From: Zymomonas mobilis
GTDB taxonomy: Bacteria; Pseudomonadota; Alphaproteobacteria; Sphingomonadales; Sphingomonadaceae
Assembly (NCBI RefSeq): GCF_006715975.1
Contig: NZ_VFOF01000001.1
Span: forward strand, 1,374,001 to 1,438,000
Direction of reading: 5' to 3'
DNA length: 64,000 nucleotides
Positions 27,099 to 36,177 of this stretch are shown here, piece after piece (positions within the stretch are counted from its first letter, which is position 1; each line of letters starts with the position of its first letter). The notes beneath the pieces are model-generated. The model ran no database searches, was not told the DNA's origin, and worked only from the letters and a program-made list of their open reading frames with translations. A program made the position numbers and the translations under genes.

Positions 27099-28715
27099 TT
27101 AGGGCTGGTAGCTACGACGGATGAAGGATGCCGCATCGTCATGCAATGACTTCAGCGATTCTTCATTCACGTAGACCATGTGGCCTGATTTATAATAGTG
27201 ATATTCAATATTCTGGTTGAGGCTACTTCTGATCGGCAGATGATGCATTTCATACCAGCCCTGATAATAAGGCGTGGCCAAATCGAAATAACCACCAGCA
27301 ACCATGACTTTCAATTTAGGATTGGTGGTCATGGCAGAAGCGAGATCAGGCATCATATTGGCGACCCAAGGCACAACCCCACCAATCGGTGAATGATGTT
27401 TGAAGTCCCAACCGCCTGGGAAGTTCACCATGGATTTATATTCACGACCCTGACCAAAATGAAGCTGGTTCAAAGTATAGTCGTTAAAGGCCGAGACATA
27501 AGCCGAAGACAAAGCCGAGCTTTGCGGATCATAGCCTGCTTCTTTTTCCATAGGATCGAAGGTTGGGCCTGAAAAACGCGTATCCAGACGACCCGTGGTG
27601 ATATCGCTACCCTGCAAAGTCTGGGTGAACTGGCCACCATTGATACGGAGATCGGATTTCAGCACATAGTCAACCGGAATGCCGGTATATTGGCTATATT
27701 TCTGGGCAATCGCCTGTCTTCTGGCAGGATCCAGAGCGGAGCCTTGCTGTAACGCCATCGCATATTCTGTGGTGGCGAAATATTCGACTTCCCGCAGGAA
27801 TTTTTCGAGATCGGCAGGTTTCTGACCTGACAAGCGGTTATGATACCAAGCGGTAGCCGCATAAGTCGGCAGGTTAGTAATATAGGCCTGATCGGCACCC
27901 GGATTGGTGTTCGGATAATCGGAATCAAGCGTGAAGTTCAAAATCTGGGACAGCAGGATGACGCCATTGAAATCAATGGAGTTATCATTTTCCAGCATAT
28001 TGGAAAGCACCGCAGAACGTGGCGTACCATAGCTTTCACCGAACAGATATTTCGGGCTGTTCCAGCGATTGAATTTTCCAAGGAAGCTTTTGATGAATTC
28101 ACAGAAAGCATAGGCATCCTGATCGACACCAAAGAAAGCTTTGCCTTTGTCTTTACCAGCGACGCGTCCGTAGCCAGTAGCCGGGGCGTCAATAAAGACC
28201 ACATCCGCAACATCCATCAGGCTGTAGTCGTTATTGACCAGACGGTAAGGCGCTCCTTCGGAATGTTCATGATCGGGAACGACAATCCGCTTGGGTCCGA
28301 AAGAACCCATATGCAGCCACACTGAGGCTGAACCGGGGCCGCCGTTATAGAAAAAGACGACTGGTCGTTGCGTCGATGGCACGTCTTTTTTGAAATAGGC
28401 CGTATAGGACATGGTTGCGCGAGGCTGCGTTTTATCTTTGTCCTCGACAGTTTCGTCCCAACCTTTTGGATGAACGAGCAAGGTACCCGTGACCGCCTGA
28501 TAGCGGATGGTCTGACCTTTGACGGTAACGCTGCCTTCGCTGGTGGCTTCTGCCGGTTTCAGCGCGTCTTCATTGGCGGCTGGCGTTGCGGGTGCCTGCG
28601 TTGCGGCGGCTTTATCTTTTGTTTTATTATCCGCTTTTTCTGCGGAAACCATGCTGGCCATGCCTAACGTGGACATGGCAGTCATGCCGAGCAGTATCGA
28701 CCGAACTAGATGCAT
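27099..28715 (-). CDS. exported serine carboxypeptidase (peptidase family S10)
   Basis: A 538-residue secreted peptidase. A signal peptide (about residues 1-25, ending MVSA) is followed by an Ala/Lys/Pro-rich linker and an alpha/beta hydrolase of family S10: oxyanion loop FFYNGGPGSASVW, nucleophile in LFGESYGTPRS (serine near residue 226), aspartate in VMVAGGYFDLATPYY and histidine in YKSGHMVY near residue 513. The catalytic triad is complete. S10 enzymes remove C-terminal residues at acid pH, which would suit an organism that acidifies its medium. The ATG has G6 about seven bases upstream. Monocistronic. Confidence 0.92.
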   Translation of the reverse strand: MHLVRSILLGMTAMSTLGMASMVSAEKADNKTKDKAAATQAPATPAANEDALKPAEATSEGSVTVKGQTIRYQAVTGTLLVHPKGWDETVEDKDKTQPRATMSYTAYFKKDVPSTQRPVVFFYNGGPGSASVWLHMGSFGPKRIVVPDHEHSEGAPYRLVNNDYSLMDVADVVFIDAPATGYGRVAGKDKGKAFFGVDQDAYAFCEFIKSFLGKFNRWNSPKYLFGESYGTPRSAVLSNMLENDNSIDFNGVILLSQILNFTLDSDYPNTNPGADQAYITNLPTYAATAWYHNRLSGQKPADLEKFLREVEYFATTEYAMALQQGSALDPARRQAIAQKYSQYTGIPVDYVLKSDLRINGGQFTQTLQGSDITTGRLDTRFSGPTFDPMEKEAGYDPQSSALSSAYVSAFNDYTLNQLHFGQGREYKSMVNFPGGWDFKHHSPIGGVVPWVANMMPDLASAMTTNPKLKVMVAGGYFDLATPYYQGWYEMHHLPIRSSLNQNIEYHYYKSGHMVYVNEESLKSLHDDAASFIRRSYQP

Positions 28716-29464
28716 TAAACGCCCCCCTTTGATACAACTTTAAATATTTAAATTTGAGAAAGCGGCGGATTTTCAAAAAATTGCATAGACATAAAAGAAT
28801 ATAACCGCCCCACCCCTCTGAACAGCAGAGAAACATAATGTTGTCTTATTGAACAGTCAAGAAAACTTCATTTTACAATTTTTAATATATATTTGAAAAA
28901 TACTTCAAATGATACAAAATATCATAATAATAAATATTTTTAATCTGGATATTTTTAGGATTTTACAATTAAATACTTATAGTTAAGCGAGGTAATCAGA
29001 TAATGATCGAAGTAAGATTGTAAGTAACCTTTAAAAAAGAACTTATTTTTTATTAAAAATCATTTCTTTATAAGTTATTATAATCTTTACCGATGTTACA
29101 GGTTCTATGATTACGTTTTTGTAATCTTTAATGTCAAATGACATTTTTATGTCAAAAGTTTTCTGAAGCAAAAAATAAAAAGAAGGTTGATCGAGGAGCC
29201 TTGCGTTCAGATGCAAAAAAGGAAGGGCGATTTGGACAATCTGTTTTGTGGTTTTTCCGCATAATTGCTTAGAAACATGCAGAGATGTATGAAGGAACAT
29301 TCCTGATAATTGGGGACAAATAGGCGCTTTTTCAAAAGATAATGATCGCCGCTTGCTGTTATTTTTAAATTATGGCTTCATAAAGTGAGGTGGCCTGTTT
29401 ATGGGAACAGGCGTTTTCATTACTCTTTTCGCCTTTTTCCTGAGGCTCCATACAAGGCAACGAT
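28716..29464. other. AT-rich intergenic region
   Basis: 749 bases without a convincing gene; an 85-codon minus frame at 29043-29300 is low-complexity and lacks a ribosome-binding site. Around 29130-29160 there is a palindrome ATGTCAAATGACAT followed after four bases by another ATGTCAAA, an operator-like arrangement. Divergent promoters for the peptidase and murQ genes should lie at the two ends. Confidence 0.45.
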
Positions 29465-30373
29465 ATGTCCACTGAAACGGTCGATCCCCGCTATATTGAT
29501 CTTGATAGCTGGCCTAGCGAATATGCGGTTGACGCTATGCTGGAAGGCCAGATGGCGGCGGTCGCAGCAGCGGCAAGTCAATCATCGCAAATTGCGGCGG
29601 CCAGCATTGCCGCAGCCGATCGGTTGTTAGAGGGCAGAAGGCTCGTTTATGTCGGGGCTGGCACCTCTGGTCGGATCGCGGTTCAGGACGGTGTCGAATT
29701 AACGCCGACCTATAATTGGCCTGCCGAAAGACTAGCTTTTATGATGGCGGGCGGGATGACGGCTTTGGCCGCCAGTGTCGAAGGCGCAGAAGATGATGTT
29801 GAACGTGCCATTCAAGAAGTTGCCGAGTTAGAAATTGGTCATCAGGATGTTGTTATTGGTGTCGCCGCCAGTGGTAGAACGCCCTATACCATAGCCGCCA
29901 TCAACGCCGCGAGAAAAGCCGGTGCGTTAACAATCAGCATCGCCAACAATGCCGGTAGTGCTTTGTTGGAAGCAGCGGAGCATCCGATATTGGCTGCAAC
30001 CGGAAGTGAAACGGTTGCGGGATCCACTCGAATGAAAGCCGGTACCGCGCAAAAGGTCGTTTTGAACACGCTTTCTACCGCGATTATGCTGCGTCTGGGG
30101 CTGGTTTGCCGTGGGTTAATGGTCAATATGCGGGTTTCCAATGTGAAATTGCATCAGCGCGCTATTTCAATGGTTGGGCGATTAGCCAAAGTTGATCACG
30201 CAAAAGCCGAAGAAGCGCTGTTGGTGGCCGATAATGATATTCGAAAAGCCGTTCTGATCGCGATGAATCAGAGCAAGGATAAAGCCGAAAAATGGCTGTC
30301 CATTTATAAAGGGAATTTGCGCCAAGCAATGGATGCTTTGGCGTTGTCTTCTGAAAATCAAGAGGTGTTATGA
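29465..30373 (+). CDS. murQ: N-acetylmuramic acid 6-phosphate etherase
   Basis: Cleaves the lactyl ether of MurNAc-6-phosphate to GlcNAc-6-phosphate and lactate in cell-wall recycling. The SIS domain shows VYVGAGTSGRIAVQDGVELTPTYNWP (residues ~59-84), GAEDDVERAI with the catalytic glutamate region, VVIGVAASGRTPYTIAAI and GSTRMKAGTAQKVVLN. At 302 residues the length is normal. Its TGA overlaps the queE ATG (ATGA), so the two are translationally coupled although functionally unrelated. No PTS MurNAc transporter is adjacent; the substrate may come from AnmK-type recycling. Confidence 0.95.
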   Translation: MSTETVDPRYIDLDSWPSEYAVDAMLEGQMAAVAAAASQSSQIAAASIAAADRLLEGRRLVYVGAGTSGRIAVQDGVELTPTYNWPAERLAFMMAGGMTALAASVEGAEDDVERAIQEVAELEIGHQDVVIGVAASGRTPYTIAAINAARKAGALTISIANNAGSALLEAAEHPILAATGSETVAGSTRMKAGTAQKVVLNTLSTAIMLRLGLVCRGLMVNMRVSNVKLHQRAISMVGRLAKVDHAKAEEALLVADNDIRKAVLIAMNQSKDKAEKWLSIYKGNLRQAMDALALSSENQEVL

Positions 30374-31023
30374 ACAGCCGTTATGCAGTCAAGGAAAGCT
30401 TCCTGACCTTGCAGGGAGAAGGTATCCAAGCGGGAAGACGGGCTGTTTTTATCCGCTTTGCGGGCTGTAATTTATGGAATGGCCGAGAAGCTGACCGTGA
30501 GCAAGCGGTATGCCGTTTTTGTGATACCGATTTTGTCGGCATAGAAGGCGAAAATGGTGGTCGTTTTAGCGCCAGAGAATTGGCAGATCAGGCCTATCAA
30601 TTATGGTTAGGTGGCTTGGAAAAACGCTATCAGGATATACCGCCTTTTGCCGTTTTGACCGGAGGCGAGCCTTTATTGCAGGTCGATAATGCACTGCTTG
30701 AGGCGTTGAAGATGCATGGATTTGAAATTGCGATCGAAACCAATGGAACGCAACCTGTCCCAGAGGGTGTTGATTGGGTGTGCATGAGCCCAAAAGCCGG
30801 AGGCGAGATTGTCCTTGAAAAAGGAAATGAAATAAAGCTGGTTTGGCCACAAATCGGTATTGATATCGAAGGCTTAGAACAGCTTGATTTCGATCATTAT
30901 TTAATTCAGCCGATGGATAGTGACCAAAGCGAGGCGCATCTACAAGAGGCGATTGCCTTTGTTATGAAGCGCCCGTTATGGCGGTTATCGGTACAAACCC
31001 ATAAATTGATCGGGGTAAAATGA
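30370..31023 (+). CDS. queE: 7-carboxy-7-deazaguanine synthase (radical SAM)
   Basis: Radical SAM enzyme converting 6-carboxytetrahydropterin to 7-carboxy-7-deazaguanine for queuosine. The cluster cysteines are Cys33, Cys48 and Cys51, a CX14CX2C spacing instead of the canonical CX3CX2C; this expanded loop is known in QueE, for example the Burkholderia multivorans enzyme. Other motifs: LQGEGIQAGRRAVFIRFAGC, VLTGGEPLLQ (SAM-binding GGE) and AIETNGT. 217 residues, at the small end of the superfamily as usual for QueE. Coupled to murQ by an ATGA overlap. Confidence 0.95.
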   Translation: MNSRYAVKESFLTLQGEGIQAGRRAVFIRFAGCNLWNGREADREQAVCRFCDTDFVGIEGENGGRFSARELADQAYQLWLGGLEKRYQDIPPFAVLTGGEPLLQVDNALLEALKMHGFEIAIETNGTQPVPEGVDWVCMSPKAGGEIVLEKGNEIKLVWPQIGIDIEGLEQLDFDHYLIQPMDSDQSEAHLQEAIAFVMKRPLWRLSVQTHKLIGVK

Positions 31024-31027
31024 TAAT

Positions 31028-31058
31028 GGCATGTCGCCCCGTTAAACGGGGCGATGCC
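31028..31058. terminator. GC-rich hairpin between convergent queE and membrane-protein gene
   Basis: CGCCCCG (31035-31041) pairs with CGGGGCG (31047-31053), loop TTAAA, extended by GGCAT/ATGCC across a two-base bulge. A short T-rich stretch follows on the plus strand. It probably terminates queE. Confidence 0.75.
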
Positions 31059-31063
31059 CTTTA

Positions 31064-31819
31064 TTATAAGTTATTTTTGCGAAGGCTTTTATAAAGCGTG
31101 GCTTGAACAACTAGCTGAATGGTGGTGATGACGGTTGTCAGTAGAGCAACTACAATGCTGGCCACCAGTTTTAAGGATGGCGACAGAGCCGCGACACCCA
31201 GCCATTTCGACAAGGCATAATCGCCGATTAAAAACGGCAATAAGATCAGCAATAAAATCCAGAAACGACCGCGCGTTAAGGCAAAGCTGTGTTTTACGGC
31301 CTGAAAAGCGGAATATTTGTCAGCCATCAGCGTATACCAGAAGAACAATTTCACGTGCAGTGCCAAAAGCAGCATTAATCCCAAGCCAGCAGCGCTTAAA
31401 ATCATAGAGGTCGAAATAGGGAAATGATGCATCGTATAGATTTTCATCACCAACATGCCGACCAAAATGAAGGCGACCGATAACAGAATAGAGACTGTAA
31501 ACAGGAACGCAAAAATCGAAACCAGACGATTAAATGCTACCCCAAAAGCATTTTTGACGCTTTCGCCCCCGAAAAGGATCAATCGAGACAAAGCCAGAAT
31601 ACCGATTAGATTAAAGCTGGCTCCGATGAGCAGCACGGCCAACGGGAAAACATGTGGTTGACTACCCATTTCAAGCGCCGGTTTTGTCGGAAAAAGCAGT
31701 AAAATGAGCAAATTGCCAAAGCCAATAGTCGACAAGGCAACCGGCGCGATCAGCTTTGTTTCCCGCTTTAGGAACGCCCAACTGTCAGTGATAAGATTTT
31801 TTATACGAAAAGAAGGCAC
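31064..31819 (-). CDS. multi-pass membrane protein of unknown function
   Basis: About 251 residues with six hydrophobic helices and a basic C-terminus (LYKSLRKNNL). Near the N-terminus FRIKNLITDSWAFLKRE and in the middle KHSFALTRGRFWILLLI recall the glycerophosphodiester phosphodiesterase membrane-domain/YciC-like families, in which a [ST]xxLxxxxxxRF element precedes a helix; this assignment is tentative. The start is GTG 31819 (seven bases after AGGA) or the adjoining TTG 31822. Convergent with queE; no functional partner visible. Confidence 0.7.
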   Translation of the reverse strand: MPSFRIKNLITDSWAFLKRETKLIAPVALSTIGFGNLLILLLFPTKPALEMGSQPHVFPLAVLLIGASFNLIGILALSRLILFGGESVKNAFGVAFNRLVSIFAFLFTVSILLSVAFILVGMLVMKIYTMHHFPISTSMILSAAGLGLMLLLALHVKLFFWYTLMADKYSAFQAVKHSFALTRGRFWILLLILLPFLIGDYALSKWLGVAALSPSLKLVASIVVALLTTVITTIQLVVQATLYKSLRKNNL

Positions 31820-31822
31820 CAA

Positions 31823-32705
31823 TTTTTCCTTTTAACCCGATATTCTGCATTTTATCAGATTCTATATAGTAAGCCGTCAAATGCGTTTCATATGATAAAA
31901 TGAAGACGTTTTTATAGGGAAGATGCGCGGGCTTTTGCCGTTTGATCCCCCCCCATCCCTCCTATGAATGAATTTTTAGGCCAAAGCAAAAGGCTTGCGG
32001 ATAAAAACATTCGAAAAGAGATAGCCGCGCTTTTCTGACTACAGCAGGAACAGGATCGCTTTCAGTTTCGCGATGGGATCACTTTAGCTGGTTATTTATG
32101 GGGTCAGTTTGGTCTGTAGCAATGGGTTTTAGAGTAAGCGGATGAGGCATCCGTTATGTCGGATCAGATCATCACGTAATTTTTTATCTTGGCAATTAGC
32201 TAAAATTTTATGCCGACGTAATTAAAAATGAAAAATATATATACTCCAATTTTGATCAAATATTTCAAAGATTATTTAACTATTCATTGTCACGAATTTT
32301 TGAATCTTTTTTTCATTATAAAATGCATAAATATTATTTTGTTTAATTTAAAATTAACACTTTTTAATAAAAATTTTATTACAATTAATAATATTTAACA
32401 AAATTTTGCAGTAAAAATTTTTTGTTCTTAAAATAACCACAAGAATATTATTTGAGATTTAAACACAGTCAGAATAATTTATCCAAATTATACTTGAGAA
32501 ATAAAAAATTAATAAAATAATTATTATAGTATTTTAATTTTAAAAAAAACATAAAATATATTATTAACTATTGAAAAGGTGGAAGTTTTTGATAGTATAC
32601 AAAAGATTATTATAAAATTATTCCATTCTAGCAATAATAATATTTCAAAAACCACAGAAATGAAATGAAATAAAAAGGAATGAACTCTACAATAATGGGG
32701 TGGGT
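31823..32705. other. long AT-rich upstream region of the TonB receptor gene
   Basis: About 880 bases. 31920-32190 has ordinary composition, with short frames broken by stops and a C8 run near 31950, possibly a decayed gene. 32200-32690 is extremely AT-rich, with many A/T runs and almost no GC-containing words. The latter lies directly before the receptor start and should contain its promoter. I see no clear hairpin or palindromic operator. Confidence 0.5.
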
Positions 32706-35123
32706 ATGAAAAAGTTTATATTAAAAGGAAGTGTTTTTTTCTCTCTTTCGTGGACTATTTTTCAATACCCTTGTGCAACTTTTGCTGCAGAAAAGAATGA
32801 TACCGCCTCTAACAATACAGGCGATGCGATTATCGTTACCGGAACCCGAGAAACCGGTAAAAAAGCGCGTGAAAGCATCTCCCCTATTGATATCATTTCA
32901 GCAAAACAATTGACCCAGACCGGAATGCCCAGCTTACGTGATGCTTTGACGCAGCTGTTGCCGTCTTTGACGGTTCCAAGTGGCGGCTATGATAGCGGTG
33001 CTTTGACGGATTCCTTAAGCCTGAGGGGGTTAAACTCTAACGAAACTTTGGTTCTGGTTGATGGCAAACGCCGTCATACCACAGCCAATCTTTACGCGGA
33101 TTCGGGGCCGCAACAAGGCACGACGCCTGTCGATATTGATATGATCCCGATGGCGGCGATCGATCATATCGAAGTTTTGCGTGATGGGGCTTCGGCGCAA
33201 TATGGTTCTGATGCTGTCGCCGGTGTTGTAAACATTATCCTGAAAAAACAGGATCATGGTTTCCATGCCCAGACGTTGACGGGGGTCACCGCCTCGAAAG
33301 ATGGCTTCCAGCAAGGCGTCTATTTAGATGGTGGCACCAAGCTGGGTTCACGCGGATATCTCCATGTTAGTGGGGATTTCCTTCGTCAAAACCATACCTA
33401 TCGCAGTTCGACCGATTTAAGAACCGGCAATAAAGACAACAAATTGTTAGGGGGACCGGAACAGACGCGGGAAAGCTTTGCGATTAAAGGTGGTTATGAA
33501 ATTACCGACAATATCGAGGCCTATGGTTTAGCGACCTATGCCCATCGTTATTCAGAAGGTTTCGAGAATTATCGCCTTGCTAGTTCATTAGCGGGTTATC
33601 CCGGTTATTCTGCGATTTATCCCAAGGGTTATTCCCCCATTGAAACCATGAATGAGAATGATTGGGAAATTACAGCCGGTTTAAGGGGTAAAATCAAGGG
33701 ATGGAACTGGGATGTTTCCAGTGTTTATGGCCGCGATTATGACAATATTGGCTTAAAAGATTCCTCGAACAGACAGATTGAAGCGGATACTGGGCGGACA
33801 CCGACGACCTTTAAGGGGGTTCAGCGGTTCAACAACCAGCAATGGAGCAATACCATTGATTTTAGCAAAGAATTCCATGTTGATGGTTGGCCGCATACAA
33901 TCAATGTCGCAGGTGGTGCGACCCATCGTTATGAAAGCTATACGGTTGGCGCGGGATCTGCGGATTCTGTTTATGGCGGCGGTTCAGAAGCCTTGCCTGG
34001 AACGGCAGCCGCCAGCGCCGGAAAATTTAGCCGTAATGTTTTCGGCGGTTATTTTGACGTTGCAACCCATCTGATTAAAGATCTGCAACTTGATGTGGCT
34101 GGTCGTTACGAACATTATACCGATGTCGGTGATGCCAAAACTGGAAAAGTGGCGTTGCGCTATGATCCGTTTAAATGGTTAGGCTTTAGAGGAACGATTT
34201 CTAATGCTTTCCATGCGCCAACCTTGGCACAGGAAAACTATAGTTCGGTTGCGGTTTCGCCGACTTCGGCAGATGGTATTATCAGCCCGAATTCTGCGGG
34301 TGCATTAGCCAATGGTTCCAAGAAATTAAGACCGGAACATTCCACCAATATTACCGCTGGTATCACCTTTGAGCCGATCAAAAGATTGCATATCACCGCC
34401 GATGTTTACCAGATCAAACTTCGCGGACAGATTTTGCCCGGTGGTAATGTCTATGGCAACCAAGCCTTAAGCGCATTAGCGATGAATGGCTTTTCTTTGC
34501 CAATGGATGCGTCTAGCTGGACCTCGGCTTCGCTTTCGACGCATTGGTTTGCCAATGTGGCGAATACCCGCACGCGGGGTATTGATATTACCGCAACCTA
34601 TCCGACCTATTTAGGCGATATTGGTTATATCGACTGGAGTGTGTCAGCTAATATCAACCGCACGATTTTGACCCATCAGGATACCGATTCCCAAGGCAAC
34701 GATCTTCTGACAAAACAGAGCATCGCCTATATCACCTCGGCTTATCCGCGCAGCAAAATCATCTGGGGTGGTCAGTTCACCAGTGGTGATAAAAAATGGA
34801 TTGTCGGGCTGCATGAAATCCGTTGGGGTCATACGACGTCACAGCTGTCCTATTATGGCGGTGTCGCCAATACGGACATCCTGTCCAACTATGACTTCGT
34901 GCCTTTCCACAATCGGGTCAGATATACGACCAATCTTGACATAACCTATCGTGTCAGTCCGAAGCTGTCTTTCACGGCAGGTGCGAACAACCTGTTCAAC
35001 ACTTTCCCCAGCCGTGTTCCGCTGGCTCATCGTTATTTGGGTACAGAGAAATACGTCATGGATACGTCACAGCTTGGAATTAACGGCGGCTTCTATTATT
35101 TCAAAGTCGACGTCTCTATATAA
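32706..35123 (+). CDS. TonB-dependent outer-membrane receptor
   Basis: An ~805-residue outer-membrane transporter. A signal peptide (MKKFILKGSVFFSLSWTIFQ onwards, cleavage near FAA-EK) is followed by a TonB-box-like AIIVTGTRE, a plug domain (LRDALTQLLPSLTVPSGG, SLRGLNSNETLVLVDGKRRH, IEVLRDGASAQYGSDAVAGVVNIILKK) and a 22-strand barrel with alternating aromatic strands. The substrate cannot be read from sequence; siderophore, cobalamin or carbohydrate are family options. No exbBD, ABC transporter or FecR-type gene is adjacent. ATG 32706 is preferred over GTG 32700. The C-terminus (YYFKVDVSI) lacks the usual terminal aromatic residue. Confidence 0.93.
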   Translation: MKKFILKGSVFFSLSWTIFQYPCATFAAEKNDTASNNTGDAIIVTGTRETGKKARESISPIDIISAKQLTQTGMPSLRDALTQLLPSLTVPSGGYDSGALTDSLSLRGLNSNETLVLVDGKRRHTTANLYADSGPQQGTTPVDIDMIPMAAIDHIEVLRDGASAQYGSDAVAGVVNIILKKQDHGFHAQTLTGVTASKDGFQQGVYLDGGTKLGSRGYLHVSGDFLRQNHTYRSSTDLRTGNKDNKLLGGPEQTRESFAIKGGYEITDNIEAYGLATYAHRYSEGFENYRLASSLAGYPGYSAIYPKGYSPIETMNENDWEITAGLRGKIKGWNWDVSSVYGRDYDNIGLKDSSNRQIEADTGRTPTTFKGVQRFNNQQWSNTIDFSKEFHVDGWPHTINVAGGATHRYESYTVGAGSADSVYGGGSEALPGTAAASAGKFSRNVFGGYFDVATHLIKDLQLDVAGRYEHYTDVGDAKTGKVALRYDPFKWLGFRGTISNAFHAPTLAQENYSSVAVSPTSADGIISPNSAGALANGSKKLRPEHSTNITAGITFEPIKRLHITADVYQIKLRGQILPGGNVYGNQALSALAMNGFSLPMDASSWTSASLSTHWFANVANTRTRGIDITATYPTYLGDIGYIDWSVSANINRTILTHQDTDSQGNDLLTKQSIAYITSAYPRSKIIWGGQFTSGDKKWIVGLHEIRWGHTTSQLSYYGGVANTDILSNYDFVPFHNRVRYTTNLDITYRVSPKLSFTAGANNLFNTFPSRVPLAHRYLGTEKYVMDTSQLGINGGFYYFKVDVSI

Positions 35124-35141
35124 AAATTGTTTATTTCAAGG

Positions 35142-35172
35142 TTAGAGCGCTTTTTATAAGCGCTCTAATTTT
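35142..35172 (+). terminator. terminator of TonB receptor gene
   Basis: TTAGAGCGCTT (35142-35152) pairs with AAGCGCTCTAA (35158-35168), loop TTTAT, followed by T4. It lies 19 bases after the stop codon. Confidence 0.9.
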
Positions 35173-35350
35173 GTCTGGTGATGGGGGCAGAAGCCAAAGA
35201 AAACGGCTATTCTTTTTCGTTTGAAAAGTACCTTGGTTATCGGGGTTAGAAATAGAATCTGCTTTTTGTCTTTTTCAGAGTATTTTAGGGTAAAAGACCT
35301 GTCTGACAGGATTAAACCCCAAAAGACAACCTCGTATTAAATAGGAAAAT

Positions 35351-36025
35351 ATGAATAACCAACAGGGTGATAGGCCGTCTTCGATTGAATGGCGCGTCAG
35401 CGAAGGCTTGATCGATTACGAATATGCCCGTTCGGAAATGACACAGCGGGTAGCGGCCATCGCCCATGAAGAAGCGCCTGAAATGGTCTGGTTATTACAG
35501 CATCCCCCACTTTATACCGCCGGAAGCAGTGCCGATAAGCAGGATTTATTGATGCCTGACCGCTTTCCTGTTTATCCGGCTGAAAGAGGCGGAAAATATA
35601 CCTATCATGGCCCAGGTCAGCGGATAGGTTATTTAATGATGGATATCAAAAAACACGGCCATGATGTTCGGCGCTTTGTGCATTCTATTGAGAAATGGGT
35701 AATTGATAGCCTCGCCCAATTTGGGGTCACAGCCTATAGTCGGCCTGAACGGATTGGGATCTGGGTCGATACCCCTAAAGGAGAAGCCAAGATCGGTGCG
35801 ATTGGCATTAGGGTTAGGCGTTGGATCAGCTTTCACGGATTTTCTTTAAATATCTGTCCTGATCTTGAGCATTTTTCCGGCATTGTCCCTTGTGGCATTA
35901 GCGAATTTGGGGTGACCAGCCTTCAGGATTTAGGAAAGGATGTCACTATGGGCGAAGTCGATCAGGCTTTGGCCGATAGATTTCCGAAATTTTTAGAAGC
36001 GCTACAATCGAAAGCGCCTTTTTAA
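35351..36025 (+). CDS. lipB: octanoyl-[ACP]:protein N-octanoyltransferase
   Basis: Transfers octanoate from ACP to lipoyl domains of pyruvate and 2-oxoacid dehydrogenases, the first step of lipoate synthesis. Of 224 residues, the conserved blocks are [32 protein letters not shown] (LipB signature), [21 protein letters not shown] (catalytic lysine region) and FSGIVPCGI with the thioester cysteine. GGAAA precedes the ATG. LipA is not adjacent. It stands between two terminators, so probably monocistronic. Confidence 0.96.
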   Translation: MNNQQGDRPSSIEWRVSEGLIDYEYARSEMTQRVAAIAHEEAPEMVWLLQHPPLYTAGSSADKQDLLMPDRFPVYPAERGGKYTYHGPGQRIGYLMMDIKKHGHDVRRFVHSIEKWVIDSLAQFGVTAYSRPERIGIWVDTPKGEAKIGAIGIRVRRWISFHGFSLNICPDLEHFSGIVPCGISEFGVTSLQDLGKDVTMGEVDQALADRFPKFLEALQSKAPF

Positions 36026-36059
36026 AATAGGCTGCGCGAGATTGAAGATTGTCTGGTTC

Positions 36060-36086
36060 GGGGTGCCTTTGGCGCCCCTTTTGTTT
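36060..36086 (+). terminator. lipB terminator
   Basis: GGGGTGCC (36060-36067) pairs with GGCGCCCC (36071-36078), one G-T pair, three-base loop, then T4GT3. It lies 34 bases after the lipB stop and insulates lipB from the metal-efflux operon. Confidence 0.88.
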
Positions 36087-36113
36087 ATTTAAATTCTAGC
36101 CAACAAAATCATT

Positions 36114-36165
36114 TACTCCCCCCGATCATCGCCATAAGAATATAGTATGGGGGGTATAGTATAAT
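36114..36165 (+). promoter_or_regulatory. RcnR/CsoR-type operator pair and -10 element for dmeRF
   Basis: Two six-base G/C tracts flanked by TACT/AGTA words lie just before the repressor gene: TACTCCCCCC (36114-36123, i.e. G6-AGTA on the other strand) and TAGTATGGGGGGTATAGTA (36143-36161). They resemble the TACT-G6-N-AGTA sites described for E. coli RcnR. A perfect TATAAT at 36160-36165 overlaps the right end of the second site; no good -35 is visible. If it is used, transcription starts about six bases before the ATG, giving an almost leaderless message, and a bound repressor would cover the promoter. Confidence 0.75.
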
Positions 36166-36177
36166 GAAAGAAATGGC

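Noticed and set aside
29043-29300. Minus-strand frame of 85 codons in the peptidase-murQ gap
   Set aside because: Lies in AT-rich DNA, has a low-complexity product and no ribosome-binding site.
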